From the NCBI GenBank assembly GCA_018985225.1, contig JADGIF010000266.1, positions 1 through 12,243 of the forward strand: DNA of 12,243 bases. Direction: 5' to 3'. The stretch is from Amoeboradix gromovi (lineage: Eukaryota > Sanchytriomycota > Sanchytriomycetes > Sanchytriales > Sanchytriaceae). Under the pieces are notes generated by a model, which made no database searches, was not told where the DNA came from, and saw nothing but the letters and a program-made list of their open reading frames with translations. A program made the translations under genes and the position numbers. Positions 1 to 11,465 of the stretch are shown here, one piece after another. How positions within the stretch are numbered: position 1 is the stretch's first letter; every line of letters starts with the position of its first letter.

Positions 1-183
1 GGTATTATCGAACAGGCATGCACATATTTCATGCAAGCTCTACGTTTCACAGTATACACATGATTACATTTTACCAATGCCTCTCCAGTCATTTGCTATG
101 AATGAGAAAGCAGCGTATCTTCATTCACCTTCAAAACCTGCAAACAACTGCTTGAGCGATGGAACTCATCTTATGACAACAAA
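1..183 (+). repeat. Near-identical direct repeat, copy 1 (matches 8137-8319)
   Basis: This segment matches 8137-8319 base for base except for three differences in the first 180 bp, at 47, 129 and 180, all C/T transitions. The match breaks down after about 183. In the frame beginning at base 16 both copies stay open, and copy 1 ends at a TGA near 203. In that frame all three differences change the amino acid, which does not suggest selection for a protein. Copy 2 lies just downstream of the 1429-codon gene. Because copy 1 is already matching at base 1, the duplication very likely continues past the left edge. Confidence 0.95.
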
Positions 184-197
184 CATTTTTCAAAAGA

Positions 198-350
198 AGT
201 TATGAACTCCCCATTTAAAGTTCCGATTTCCAAGAATATCGAGAACTTCCACGTATAAACTAGCAATGCCAGAAGCTCCGTTACAGTGATTGCTCACGCT
301 TTCACTACACTGAGGCGGGATTGAGTGAGGACACATATACTTGTGTATAT
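198..350 (+). repeat. Diverged copy of the 3' end of the 1429-aa gene (copy A)
   Basis: Hand alignment to 8023-8170 and to 11308-11465 shows roughly 60-70% identity with few gaps. Codons 198-263 read SYELPI, stop, SSDFQEYRELPRIN, stop. They line up with the last 22 residues of the large protein (DYILPIRSPGFLDNQEFTPR, then NW, stop) with one codon missing and one internal TAA. The 9-mers AGTGATTGC (285-293) and TGAGGCGGG (311-319) recur exactly, at the same 17-nt spacing, at 11397-11431. A 5-bp stem, 298-302 with 312-316, is possible. I read this as a decayed duplicate of a gene end; the reverse direction of copying cannot be excluded. Confidence 0.75.
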
Positions 351-352
351 TC

Positions 353-765
353 CTTGCTGTCTTATGCTCTTAATTGTTGCACGAGTGGTAAGGCCAATAG
401 CATACTAATTGTTAAATAGACAGCGTACAAGTTTGTTTTTCGTTGATCTCTTTCTGGGAATTAAAAGACATCTAATGTTCCATGTTTGGATCAGTTCTTC
501 AACGTTGATGGATTTATGCTGTAACTGTTAGCTTTTTCTTTAGATTTGACATATTCAGGATTGCATTCATTGATTTCATTTATGAATATGAAGAATATCG
601 AGTATCCAAGATATTGGAGAATCTGGAAAAGTCATGCGATTGTATAAAAATACATACAAGTTCTCGATAAATGATTTGTTCTACAAAATTCGATGAGCTG
701 TAAACGATGGAGTATGGTCTCCAGAAATTCGATGTAAAATTTTTAAAGATTTTTCAAGACAAGGG
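353..765. other. Intergenic stretch, no supported gene
   Basis: No ORF of convincing length lies here. One weak possibility is a tiny spliced ORF on the plus strand. An ATG at about 477 opens 15 codons, followed by a possible 23-nt GTAACT...TTTAG intron and about 33 further open codons (including IEYPRYWRIWKSH) before a TAA near 650. These runs are short enough to occur by chance in AT-rich DNA. The rest is probably the upstream region of the INO80C gene. I saw no tRNA: a GAGTGGTAAGG stretch near 391 resembles a tRNA A box, but no B box or acceptor stem follows. Confidence 0.4.
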
Positions 766-1080
766 ATGTCGACCGTGCCGTTTAAGAACGAAGACTATTC
801 AAAGATAACCAGACGAAAAAGAGTCGCGTACAAAACATTTCTAGAAAAAGAAAGATCTAGACCTATGGATGTAATAACTTACACTAGCGTTACTGCACCA
901 CCTTCTTTCTTTCCAAACAGAAAATATTGTGATATCACAGGACTGGAGGCACAGTATACAGACCCAAAAACGGGTTTGCGATTCCATAACCAAGAGGTAT
1001 ATGCCTACATAAGAGGAATATCACAATTTACAGCCCAAGAATACCTTAAAATCAGAAATGCTAATCAAGGAATAATATGA
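766..1080 (+). CDS. IES6: INO80 chromatin-remodelling complex subunit, INO80C/Ies6-like (YL1 C-terminal domain)
   Basis: The product is 104 residues. Residues 1-35 are basic and start with VPFKNEDY, like the PFK-containing lead-in of human INO80C. Residues ~40-84 form the YL1 C-terminal domain, with the signature APPSFFPNRKYCDITGL then YTDP and LRF. The tail EYLKIRNA matches the GYLALRKA-type end of INO80C. Ies6 acts with Arp5 in the nucleus to couple ATP hydrolysis to nucleosome sliding. YL1 itself (Vps72/Swc2) shares this domain but is much longer, so length and N-terminus favour Ies6. The ATG at 766 is the first in this frame after a TGA about 70 nt upstream. The stop lies 63 nt before the Sds22 start. 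No intron is needed. Confidence 0.9.
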   Translation: MSTVPFKNEDYSKITRRKRVAYKTFLEKERSRPMDVITYTSVTAPPSFFPNRKYCDITGLEAQYTDPKTGLRFHNQEVYAYIRGISQFTAQEYLKIRNANQGII

Positions 1081-1143
1081 GTAATAAACAATTTTAGTTC
1101 TCTGTTTTTATGGATTTTATTTTTAAAAAGGTTATAGTGAGAC

Positions 1144-2055
1144 ATGGAGGATGATGACTTTTTAGAAAACATTGACCCTAATGAGACTGTGATTGATTTA
1201 ACTCACAGTAGACTCAAGGAAATGAGTAGCTTGAATCTGGAAAGGTTTAAAATGCTGAGGGAATTAGGTATGCGCCAGAACTTGCTAGTAAGAATCGAAA
1301 ATTTGCCGTTGCAGATAGAGTGGTTAGATTTGTATGATAACAAGATCAGAGATGTCGGAATCATGAAAAATCTTGTTAAGCTGAAATACCTTGACTTGTC
1401 CTACAACCTAATCAAGGAATTTGATCCTGATGCTTTTGAGCTGTTGGTTAATTTAGAACAAGTGTTTTTTATCAGCAACGATCTTAAAGATATTCCTAAT
1501 CTTTCAAAATGTACAACTCTGCGTAACCTGGAACTTGGAAGCAACAAAATAAGAGATATCAAAAATCTGGAGCACCTGACTGAGCTAGAGGAACTCTGGC
1601 TGGGAAAAAATAGAATTAGAAGATTGGGTGGTCTTGACCAACTCTCCAATCTTAGAATACTATCTATTCAAAGTAATCGACTTCATAAAATTGAGAATTT
1701 AACTGCCCTTGTGAATCTCGAGGAGTTCTACATATCCCACAATGGAATAGAAAAGATTGAAGGCATAGAAAATAATTTGAAGTTAAAGGTATTGGATATA
1801 AGTAATAACAGAATATCAGTTTTAGAAAACCTTGATCGTTTAGTGGCATTAGAAGAATTATGGGCAAATGACAATCGTTTGTCCTCATTTGCAGAATTGG
1901 AAAGTATGACGGGATTGAGAGAACTAAAAACTGTGTATTTGGAGAGAAATCCGTTGCAATCAATTGAGCCTACAGCATATAGACGTAAAGTTATATTGAC
2001 TCTACCCCAGTTGCAGCAATTAGATGCTACACTTACAAAAGAATCTTGCTCTTGA
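1144..2055 (+). CDS. SDS22: Sds22, leucine-rich-repeat regulatory subunit of protein phosphatase 1
   Basis: The 303-residue product is made of about ten 22-residue leucine-rich repeats from ~38 to 255, of the short LxxLxLxxNxIxxIxxL type typical of Sds22 (for example LEELWLGKNRIRRL at 148-161 and LEELWANDNRLSS at 236-248). It closes with an LRR cap at ~261-295 (LKTVYLERNPLQ, YRRKVILTLPQLQQLDA), the family hallmark. Sds22 binds the PP1 catalytic subunit and stabilises or targets it in mitosis and PP1 maturation. Length and the acidic N-terminus fit yeast and apicomplexan Sds22, and the gene looks complete and uninterrupted. The ATG at 1144 follows the upstream stop by 63 nt, so the 5' untranslated region must be short or the upstream transcript runs through. 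PP1 partnership is family knowledge. Confidence 0.95.
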   Translation: MEDDDFLENIDPNETVIDLTHSRLKEMSSLNLERFKMLRELGMRQNLLVRIENLPLQIEWLDLYDNKIRDVGIMKNLVKLKYLDLSYNLIKEFDPDAFELLVNLEQVFFISNDLKDIPNLSKCTTLRNLELGSNKIRDIKNLEHLTELEELWLGKNRIRRLGGLDQLSNLRILSIQSNRLHKIENLTALVNLEEFYISHNGIEKIEGIENNLKLKVLDISNNRISVLENLDRLVALEELWANDNRLSSFAELESMTGLRELKTVYLERNPLQSIEPTAYRRKVILTLPQLQQLDATLTKESCS

Positions 2056-2105
2056 GTCATTTAAAGTTATTTTAATAAATGTTCTCAACTCAAAGCTTTT
2101 TATTT

Positions 2106-2482
2106 ATGAAAAGAATATGGCTTGTAGGTAATAATGAGACTATTCTCGGCCAGTAATAGAGTTAATTGGTATTAACAATTTAGAATCACTGGATCTTTTT
2201 GAGCTTTGGACGCAAGGCATATTTGTTCTTAAATATGTCAGAGAGAGAAGATTTTATATGAATAAGATTAAGGATCAAATGAATTTGACCTATAAAAATT
2301 GCCTTTACTGGTTAGTAATAGGACAAGCTTGGATGTAAGTTTGCGGTCAGCAATTATTATTCCTCGTTTGTAAACTCATTGAAATAATCTTACCCAGCGA
2401 AAGGATGCAAATTGGGATTGCCGAGGTTTTAATATTCTCCTCACGTGTGCTCACCAATCAAATCCTTTGGGGTGACACATAA
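2106..2482 (+). CDS. Candidate small spliced gene, possibly mitochondrial ribosomal protein uL29 (tentative)
   Basis: Frame 2154-2334 is open for about 60 codons with a protein-like product (SLDLFELW, then VLKYVRERRFYMNKIKDQ) but no start codon. A 26-nt intron at 2128-2153 (GTAATA...GGCCAG) joins it in phase to ATG at 2106 (MKRIWLV). A GTAAGT at 2335 allows a second intron to 2397 (CCCAG), giving a third exon that ends at TAA 2480-2482, 6 nt before the next ATG. Without that intron the stop is TAA 2336-2338; a 16-nt intron to 2350 would end at 2387. The SxxDLxxLW and later ERMQIGIAEVLIFSSR segments weakly recall the two motifs of uL29m (MRPL47), but the match is not decisive. An open run this long could arise by chance, so the gene itself is uncertain. 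Confidence 0.4.
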
Positions 2483-2488
2483 TTTCAA

Positions 2489-2794
2489 ATGATTCCGTGC
2501 CTCATTTGCAATGAAATTAGTAAGTACACTTGCCCGACGTGCTCCATCAGATATTGCTCGATTTCTTGCTATAAAACTCATCAAGAAAACGGTCATTTAG
2601 AGCCTCAAATTTCAGACGAATTAAATGAACAGGAACTTTTGTTGCTCTCCAAAGGAAAAGAACATTTCAAACCACTTTGTAGATTAGTTATGGAGTCTGA
2701 GGAACCCAGATTAAAGTTGTACAAATTAGCTAAGGAAAACAAAGAGTTTGGAGATTTTATTAGAGAGTTAAAGTGTCAAATTGAAGCAAATTAA
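2489..2794 (+). CDS. HIT-type zinc-finger protein, ZNHIT3/Hit1-like
   Basis: The product is 101 residues. Residues 4-36 form a HIT zinc finger with Cys4, Cys7, Cys15, Cys18, Cys23, Cys27, His31 and His36, the spacing expected for two interleaved zinc sites. After a short linker, residues ~55-97 (KPLCRLVMESEEPRLKLY, then EFGDFIREL) resemble the C-terminal helical segment of ZNHIT3, which binds NUFIP1/Rsa1. ZNHIT3/Hit1 acts in box C/D snoRNP assembly in the nucleus. Other HIT proteins (ZNHIT2, Bcd1/ZNHIT6) are longer, so this paralogue is the best fit, though the call rests on a small domain. The ATG at 2489 is the only sensible start. The stop lies 12 nt from the stop of the convergent TLDc gene. 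Confidence 0.85.
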   Translation: MIPCLICNEISKYTCPTCSIRYCSISCYKTHQENGHLEPQISDELNEQELLLLSKGKEHFKPLCRLVMESEEPRLKLYKLAKENKEFGDFIRELKCQIEAN

Positions 2795-2806
2795 AATAAA
2801 AACCAT

Positions 2807-3643
2807 TTATGATTCAATAACCCAAACTTCTATGTTGGTGCATTCAAATTCTGTGTTACTGCCCTCTATTATTGACTTGTATCCGTTAGTCATTGGCAGG
2901 TTGTCGAAAGTCTCACATTTTGCAGTCATGCATTTTAGAAAAGTGTCATTAAAACTAAGTCCAAAGCCATCACCGCCCCCTCCAAATGCTAAGAGCTCGG
3001 GCTGACTCAGTACAAAATAATCGTTTTTACCTGTGCTGCTATAAACATGAGCATTTCTATTTGAATCCATCCAAAATAGAAATGACTCTCCGGTACCATA
3101 ATAGTGTTTTTGAACATGCAGTCTGGTGGTAAAAAAAGAGCCAAAAATGCAACCAGAGTTGTCTTTTACAATAAGCACAAATCCCCGCTTAACCAATTGA
3201 CTATTGAAAGGTTCCATGAACCTGTAAAGGGTATTTAAAGATGCACCATCTTGATCCAGGGAATATATTAGCCTCCAATTACTGCTGATTTCAAATGTGA
3301 CAGGCAGGTAGTGTCTCAAAGATTCCGCCATTGCCAATGTCATGACTTTTCTACTTTCTTCTTTTCTATTTCGAAGTTTTATAGTGGGTAACGAATCTAG
3401 CAATGACTCATCAAAAGAGTAATGCCTATTAATCTTTTTTGGAATAGAATCCTCATCTGTTGGAGTTGTTGTAGCAGACATTGAGGTTGTAAACCAGCTA
3501 CTTAAATAGCTTGCATAACTACCAAATATCCCTTCATTTGATGATCCTTGAGGAAGGCTTTCACCTTCTTTATGCTTTTCTTCTTCAGCTTCTTCCGAGG
3601 GTTCTTCTAGTTTGAAAAGGCTGTCCAATTCATTCAAACTCAT
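2807..3643 (-). CDS. OXR1: TLDc-domain protein, Oxr1 family
   Basis: The product is 278 residues. Residues 1-95 are low-complexity and acidic then Ser/Thr-rich, likely disordered. Residues ~105-276 form a complete TLDc domain: NWRLIYSLDQDGASLNTLY (122-140), a VKDNSGCIFGSFF strand pair (159-171), YYGTGESFLF (181-190), FGGGGDGFGL (220-229), and the closing IEVWVIE (271-277). No LysM or GRAM domain precedes it, so this is the short single-domain form seen in yeast Oxr1. Oxr1 proteins protect against oxidative stress and, in yeast and animals, bind V-ATPase and promote its disassembly; that role is family knowledge. The gene converges on the HIT gene (12-nt gap) and diverges from the 1429-aa gene. 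Confidence 0.92.
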   Translation of the reverse strand: MSLNELDSLFKLEEPSEEAEEEKHKEGESLPQGSSNEGIFGSYASYLSSWFTTSMSATTTPTDEDSIPKKINRHYSFDESLLDSLPTIKLRNRKEESRKVMTLAMAESLRHYLPVTFEISSNWRLIYSLDQDGASLNTLYRFMEPFNSQLVKRGFVLIVKDNSGCIFGSFFTTRLHVQKHYYGTGESFLFWMDSNRNAHVYSSTGKNDYFVLSQPELLAFGGGGDGFGLSFNDTFLKCMTAKCETFDNLPMTNGYKSIIEGSNTEFECTNIEVWVIES

Positions 3644-3801
3644 GTTTGAGGGGAGGAATCTAATGTAAAAGAGGTGACTGATCTAACTTTGCATATCTGT
3701 CTCAAAATATACAAGGCACAAAGAGAAATCCGTCCTGTACAATTTCTGGAATAATACCACTCGCTTATGTAAAACACTGGGTACTCCAACTTTTTCAATT
3801 A
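3644..3801. promoter_or_regulatory. Shared 158-nt region between two divergent start codons
   Basis: This is the entire gap between the start codon of the TLDc gene (minus) and that of the 1429-aa gene (plus), so both promoters and 5' leaders must fit here or overlap coding DNA. The plus-strand frame of the large gene stays open upstream to about 3680 but contains no earlier ATG, which supports the start at 3802. I recognise no specific factor-binding motif. The regulatory role is inferred from position only. Confidence 0.5.
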
Positions 3802-6800
3802 ATGACTTCAAAATCTAGGCGTCAATATTTTAATATGGTGCAACTAATTGAGAGCAACAACACCACCATTGAAAATGTACTCTCCTATATCCATCATCCC
3901 GATTTTGTAGAGCTTGTTGAGCTTTCTCAAAAATCAAAGTTTAATGATGATTTTCAGGTTGCAATGGCTGCAGTCTTTAGTGAACACATAATATCTGTTT
4001 CTGAGCTGAAACCTCGCCAATTTATCGATTACTCTAGTGCATGTGTATCCTTGCTTATGAATTACAAAATTAAACTGAAATCTGAAATCAGTATGGATGC
4101 GAGTGATAAGTTGAATAACAAACCAAGATCAAATGAAGATAACCTACTTCCTAATAAGATAGAGGAAGTAAGGAATCACGTGCAGTCTTTGTCTAGAGTA
4201 CAAATATCTGGAAAACAGAAGAAACGAGCGGGAGAGCAGTTGCTGGTGTTGAGCATAATAAATGCTATCTTGAAAAATGCACCCTTGTCTCTAGTAAGTG
4301 TTTATACTAACGAAATTATAGACTACAAGTTTGAATGGAAGTGCTTAAATGATTATGTTAGCTTTAACACAAGGCTCTACGTAGACGAACTTTACTGTTT
4401 AGAAACCCTTACTTTCCTGATTAGTCACCTCAATTCTAGTAATTTGTACTTGTTTAATGTAATATTTGATGTTCTGGGCCCTTGGTTTTCTCGTTTTATT
4501 GATAAGACACAGTTAATTGCTAGCACATATAATGTGAAATTTTTGAACAGATCTTTGAACAGGGAGGTTAGCCGTAGAAGTAAGAAATCTTCTTCTTCAG
4601 CCAATTCCTATTCAATTACTCGAAGTAATAGTGAAATCAGTTTGTATAACTTAAATGTACTAAGCGCTTCTAATTTTTTCAACTCCTACGTCGCTATAGT
4701 GCTTCTGTTTCTTAAAGCCTACAAATCTATAATAGTGAATACTCCGGAAATAGTAAAGATTAAGTTATTCCGATTTTTGTTACACTTTGTGTGCTTTATT
4801 AACTCAGACACTCTGGAAAATGCACATTTGTTTAATATCACTCATTCAGATTTTATAATACTTAACGAACTTTTGATTTATTCATTGGATAGCCAAACTT
4901 TGAAGAGCATGCTATTTGATGAATATCCATTAATAAGCATGAATTTGGTTGTTAACCTGTGCCAATTGCAAATTTATCTCAAAAGAAACAATCTTATAAT
5001 ACTTAATGATTCTAACATGGACCCAATTTTAGATTTAGTTCATATTCACACATATCAACACTTGGATTTTATTCTTAATTTTAAATTTCCTCTGAGTATT
5101 CAAGAGCTGCAGAGCAAGATATACATTCCTTATATGTCCTACTGTCAGATTATTCATGATATTGTGCCTGATGCCTATTACAACTCGTTCTTCTCATTAA
5201 TTATTGACTTTAACGAGCACATGTTTTCAAACCATCTAAAGCTACTTAAACATCACCAATTTAGATTCCAGGATCACAAGCTAATTACCACGTTGTTATT
5301 GTTGATACTACAGCAGGAAGTAGACGTGGGGCCTATAGTTTGTTTTGTTGAGGTAATTAGAAATGTGCAGCTGTTGAATGGATCCAAGTTGATCCAGTTA
5401 CTAACTATCAACACATCACCTGTATATTACTGTTTGTTGATGCAGTTAATTCGTCAAGTTCATTCTCAAGGAAATAAGCGAAAATCAATTTTTGCTCCCT
5501 TCTTGATGACTGCCCTTGGATATAAACATGCCAATGTAAGCTGGAATTCCATCGCTACTATATATAAAAAACACAATATTGACATAGGCTATATAACTAG
5601 TGCTTCAAACACTCTGCAACATTATATTGAAACGATTTCTATTTGTTTTACTGCTATTGATAAAGATAAATTGCAAGCTATTTTACCGATAATACTAGGG
5701 CTGTTGAAAACAAACCCATGTGTAGAACTGATAAACTTGTTCTATAACCTATTCGAAAAGTATCCTAAGCCGTTATTGCGTGCCACTAGTCAAAGTTTGT
5801 ATGACCATGAAATGGCATATTTGTTCTTTCATTTTCGCAACTATTTGCAGATAAAACTCAAAATACGCAATATATCATTTATTCCTCTAGAGCTTGGTAC
5901 ATTCCAGCAACAATCATTGCCAAATTATATGCAAATCTTAAAACAAGAATATACCACTTTAAACACTGCTCCTATACCTAACAACGATAAGTTCATATCC
6001 TTGGATTTTCTTAATTTGTTTTCCACTGTTAATAAACCAATTCCTCACTTCATTGGTCTTTTATTTCTTAAATTAGAGAATATTCCCATATTATCTGCTA
6101 TAGCTGTTCAAGATCCATTGTTCCTGGTTAAAACGGCTTTTATTGAAGTTAAGCATGATAATATATCTCTAATATTAAACAAGATCATCCTACGAGACCC
6201 TAGCAATATGCAGCAGTTGGCTAACATTTGTATAAACTATACTCTTGGATTGCTAAGAAAGCTAAAAACACCCTCTACAGATGTGTTGCTGCAAATGAAT
6301 CAGCTTCTAAGCACTTGTTTATTGATAAACCCTATAGATTTCAAAGATTTAATCAAACATAAGACTAATGTATTTATTACACCTGATGAACCCGTGGATG
6401 TCCTGCTAGATATCGAGTCGTCTGCTTTGTCGGCAATTAAACTGCTAAATCTTTTCTATATGCATCAGCCTATACCGGTTACTCCAATAACCCCTCACAT
6501 AGATTATAAAATGTTTTATGACTCTTCGCTACTACTGTATCAATCCCATTTCCTCAACGCCAACAGCATACCACTTATATGCAGTGTTCATTCCACAGAT
6601 CTATATGTTAATAGGGTGGTTGATGCATTTATTTTGTTTATAAACATGAAATATTATATACATCAGGAATACTTGGAATCTGTTATTATATACATGATCA
6701 AGTACCATGCTAAACAACACGCTGTTTATTATTTACAGTACACCTGCTATCATCTATACCAAATTCATGGTGATGTTTTTATCATGGCTTGTTTGTCAGC

Positions 6801-8091
6801 GACTTGCAAAGTCATTAATTCGATTGATCCTGTTGGTATTGTCGATTTCTACAATATGTTTTTTGAATCACTAACCATGGAACATCCTTTACACGTCCAG
6901 GACAGTATGGCACTTATTTTGAATTGTTTATTTGATTATTATACAATTCAAATCATCCCACTGGAAGACGTAAAAGAAGCATTTACAAAGGAATTGCTGC
7001 TAAAGCTCATTATAAACATACTGTGCGAGGGATATGATGGAGTATTAATGAAGCTGTATCTTCTATTAATGGATGATGACTCTAGTGGATATGTTCAGAT
7101 GGCGCAGTCGTCTCATTTGATCAAATACAACAATGAGTTGTTGGTTATACTTTTAGAGTCCGATTTGATTTATCTGCTGACTTGCAACGATGTAAATGTT
7201 ATGCTAAAGCTTTATCTCAGGCATGAGACTAATAAAATCAATTTACATGGTTTTATTAGTAACATTAAAACCTATCATCAAGTTTACTTTAGCGACGATT
7301 TCATTTACGCCATAGCAACTACAATCAGTCAAAATATACGCAATATAAACATTGTTCACGAGTTCATATACAATCTTACAAATGCAATTGATGATCAGTC
7401 CCTTTTCAAGCCTCTTAGCGAAGCTTGTCAATTACATTCGGTGCTGGCATACAACCCGTGCTTAGAATATATTCCTGTTAACATTGACTACTCCTTCAAA
7501 GGCTTAATAAACGTGCTGCTACCCTGCAGCATAAGTCACTCTAATCTGGGATTTATCACCAAAGGATATGTATCAGAAGTTGTTAACCATCTGCAGTTGT
7601 CCTACAAGTTATCCAGATTGACAATGCCAATAACAGAATATGAGAAATACTACATTTTCATCCTAGCTGTGATTTTAGGCAATTTAATAAACACCAATGC
7701 TGCATTAGTTGAGATGCTTATGAATGAACTGATGGATAACAGTAACAACAATAACATAGATGCGTTAGTGGTAGCAAGGCATTATGTTATATCCTGTGGA
7801 TGCATTTACGGTATAAAAATGGATTCCATATATCCTAAAGAATGCTATAAAAAGAATAGAATAACAGCCCATGGAGTACTCTTACAGAGCAAGTATAAGA
7901 TTGTAAACGGATGTCGAGGATTGAGAATATGCAAGTGCGATTACACAAAAAAGGAGATAATGCTGAAAATGATTGAATTCATAATAGAAGAATTTCGTCA
8001 ACCACATCTGCTAAACATACCTGATTATATACTACCCATACGCAGTCCTGGTTTCCTAGATAATCAAGAGTTTACACCAAGAAACTGGTAA
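3802..8091 (+). CDS. Large helical-repeat protein of unknown function (1429 aa)
   Basis: I do not recognise this protein. It is a single uninterrupted ORF, rich in Leu, Ile, Asn and Tyr, with many 15-20-residue amphipathic helices and almost no glycine-rich loops, suggesting an alpha-solenoid (HEAT/ARM-like) along most of its length. Low-complexity spots are a Ser/Lys-rich stretch at ~255-270 (RRSKKSSSSANSYS) and an Asn run near 1315. A Cys-rich stretch at ~1332-1378 (CGC, then Cys-Tyr-Lys-Lys, then CRGLRICKC) could bind metal but has no known spacing. No signal peptide or convincing membrane segment is seen. Solenoid proteins of this size include nucleoporins, APC/C, TOR-pathway and transport scaffolds; nothing picks one. 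The C-terminus ends DYILPIRSPGF...TPRNW and lies inside a repeat family. Its true 3' end is uncertain (see 8152-8374). Confidence 0.92.
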   Translation: MTSKSRRQYFNMVQLIESNNTTIENVLSYIHHPDFVELVELSQKSKFNDDFQVAMAAVFSEHIISVSELKPRQFIDYSSACVSLLMNYKIKLKSEISMDASDKLNNKPRSNEDNLLPNKIEEVRNHVQSLSRVQISGKQKKRAGEQLLVLSIINAILKNAPLSLVSVYTNEIIDYKFEWKCLNDYVSFNTRLYVDELYCLETLTFLISHLNSSNLYLFNVIFDVLGPWFSRFIDKTQLIASTYNVKFLNRSLNREVSRRSKKSSSSANSYSITRSNSEISLYNLNVLSASNFFNSYVAIVLLFLKAYKSIIVNTPEIVKIKLFRFLLHFVCFINSDTLENAHLFNITHSDFIILNELLIYSLDSQTLKSMLFDEYPLISMNLVVNLCQLQIYLKRNNLIILNDSNMDPILDLVHIHTYQHLDFILNFKFPLSIQELQSKIYIPYMSYCQIIHDIVPDAYYNSFFSLIIDFNEHMFSNHLKLLKHHQFRFQDHKLITTLLLLILQQEVDVGPIVCFVEVIRNVQLLNGSKLIQLLTINTSPVYYCLLMQLIRQVHSQGNKRKSIFAPFLMTALGYKHANVSWNSIATIYKKHNIDIGYITSASNTLQHYIETISICFTAIDKDKLQAILPIILGLLKTNPCVELINLFYNLFEKYPKPLLRATSQSLYDHEMAYLFFHFRNYLQIKLKIRNISFIPLELGTFQQQSLPNYMQILKQEYTTLNTAPIPNNDKFISLDFLNLFSTVNKPIPHFIGLLFLKLENIPILSAIAVQDPLFLVKTAFIEVKHDNISLILNKIILRDPSNMQQLANICINYTLGLLRKLKTPSTDVLLQMNQLLSTCLLINPIDFKDLIKHKTNVFITPDEPVDVLLDIESSALSAIKLLNLFYMHQPIPVTPITPHIDYKMFYDSSLLLYQSHFLNANSIPLICSVHSTDLYVNRVVDAFILFINMKYYIHQEYLESVIIYMIKYHAKQHAVYYLQYTCYHLYQIHGDVFIMACLSATCKVINSIDPVGIVDFYNMFFESLTMEHPLHVQDSMALILNCLFDYYTIQIIPLEDVKEAFTKELLLKLIINILCEGYDGVLMKLYLLLMDDDSSGYVQMAQSSHLIKYNNELLVILLESDLIYLLTCNDVNVMLKLYLRHETNKINLHGFISNIKTYHQVYFSDDFIYAIATTISQNIRNINIVHEFIYNLTNAIDDQSLFKPLSEACQLHSVLAYNPCLEYIPVNIDYSFKGLINVLLPCSISHSNLGFITKGYVSEVVNHLQLSYKLSRLTMPITEYEKYYIFILAVILGNLINTNAALVEMLMNELMDNSNNNNIDALVVARHYVISCGCIYGIKMDSIYPKECYKKNRITAHGVLLQSKYKIVNGCRGLRICKCDYTKKEIMLKMIEFIIEEFRQPHLLNIPDYILPIRSPGFLDNQEFTPRNW

Positions 8092-8151
8092 GGCCAGTCG
8101 ACAGTTTCATTAGTTGCACACGCCTCCGCTGCCCGAGGTATTATCGAACAG

Positions 8152-8170
<19 letters not shown>
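8023..8170 (+). repeat. Repeat-family member spanning the stop codon of the 1429-aa gene (copy C)
   Basis: Codons 1408-1429, the stop and the next ~80 bp align by eye with 198-350 and 11308-11465. The tract GAAACTGGTAAGGCCAGTCG (8081-8100) pairs with GAAACAGGCAAATACAGTCG at 11370-11389, 15 of 20 bases. TTGCACACGCCTCC (8114-8127) pairs with TTGCAGATGCCTCC at 11402-11415, 12 of 14. A stem of 8122-8126 with 8135-8139 (one G-T pair) sits at the same place as stems in the other copies. Since this copy contains an intact reading frame and the others do not, it is probably the source. Confidence 0.75.
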
Positions 8171-11307
<3,137 letters not shown>

Positions 11308-11465
11308 CATTATATCCAAGTTCCTCGTTAAAAAATTTCATTTGTAGGAAAATCAAGTATTCCCACAGAGAAACAGGCAAATACAGTCGCTGGGTTAGTG
11401 ATTGCAGATGCCTCCATTACCCTGAGGCGGGGTGAATAAGGATGCCAGTACATGTTTACATGTTT
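11308..11465 (+). repeat. Diverged copy of the 1429-aa gene 3' end (copy B)
   Basis: Over 11397-11431 it matches copy A at 28 of 35 positions without a gap, including two exact 9-mers. Over 11370-11415 it matches copy C with one 1-nt gap. In the coding part it reads HYIQVPR then a TAA where the gene reads DYILPIR; in a shifted frame ENQVF..RN matches DNQEF..RN. It is therefore more decayed than copy A. The stem 11410-11414 with 11424-11428 (GCCTC/GAGGC, 9-nt loop) is perfect here. The repeat points in the same direction as the gene. Confidence 0.7.

Noticed and set aside
1-183. RIP-type mutation as the cause of the C/T differences between the two young repeat copies
   Set aside because: The changes run in both directions between copies, and two of three are not in a CpA context.
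286-352. Resemblance of CTGAGGCGGG to the 7SL/Alu RNA sequence
   Set aside because: Only about ten bases match and the surrounding SRP Alu-domain fold is absent.
375-440. tRNA-like A box (GAGTGGTAAGG)
   Set aside because: No matching B box, anticodon stem or acceptor stem follows.
477-650. Possible two-exon mini-gene with a 23-nt GT-AG intron
   Set aside because: Runs of 15 and 33 codons are too short to support a gene without transcript or conservation data.
1401-2060. Several minus-strand open frames inside SDS22
   Set aside because: Shadows of the leucine-rich-repeat coding frame; the plus-strand product is clearly the real gene.
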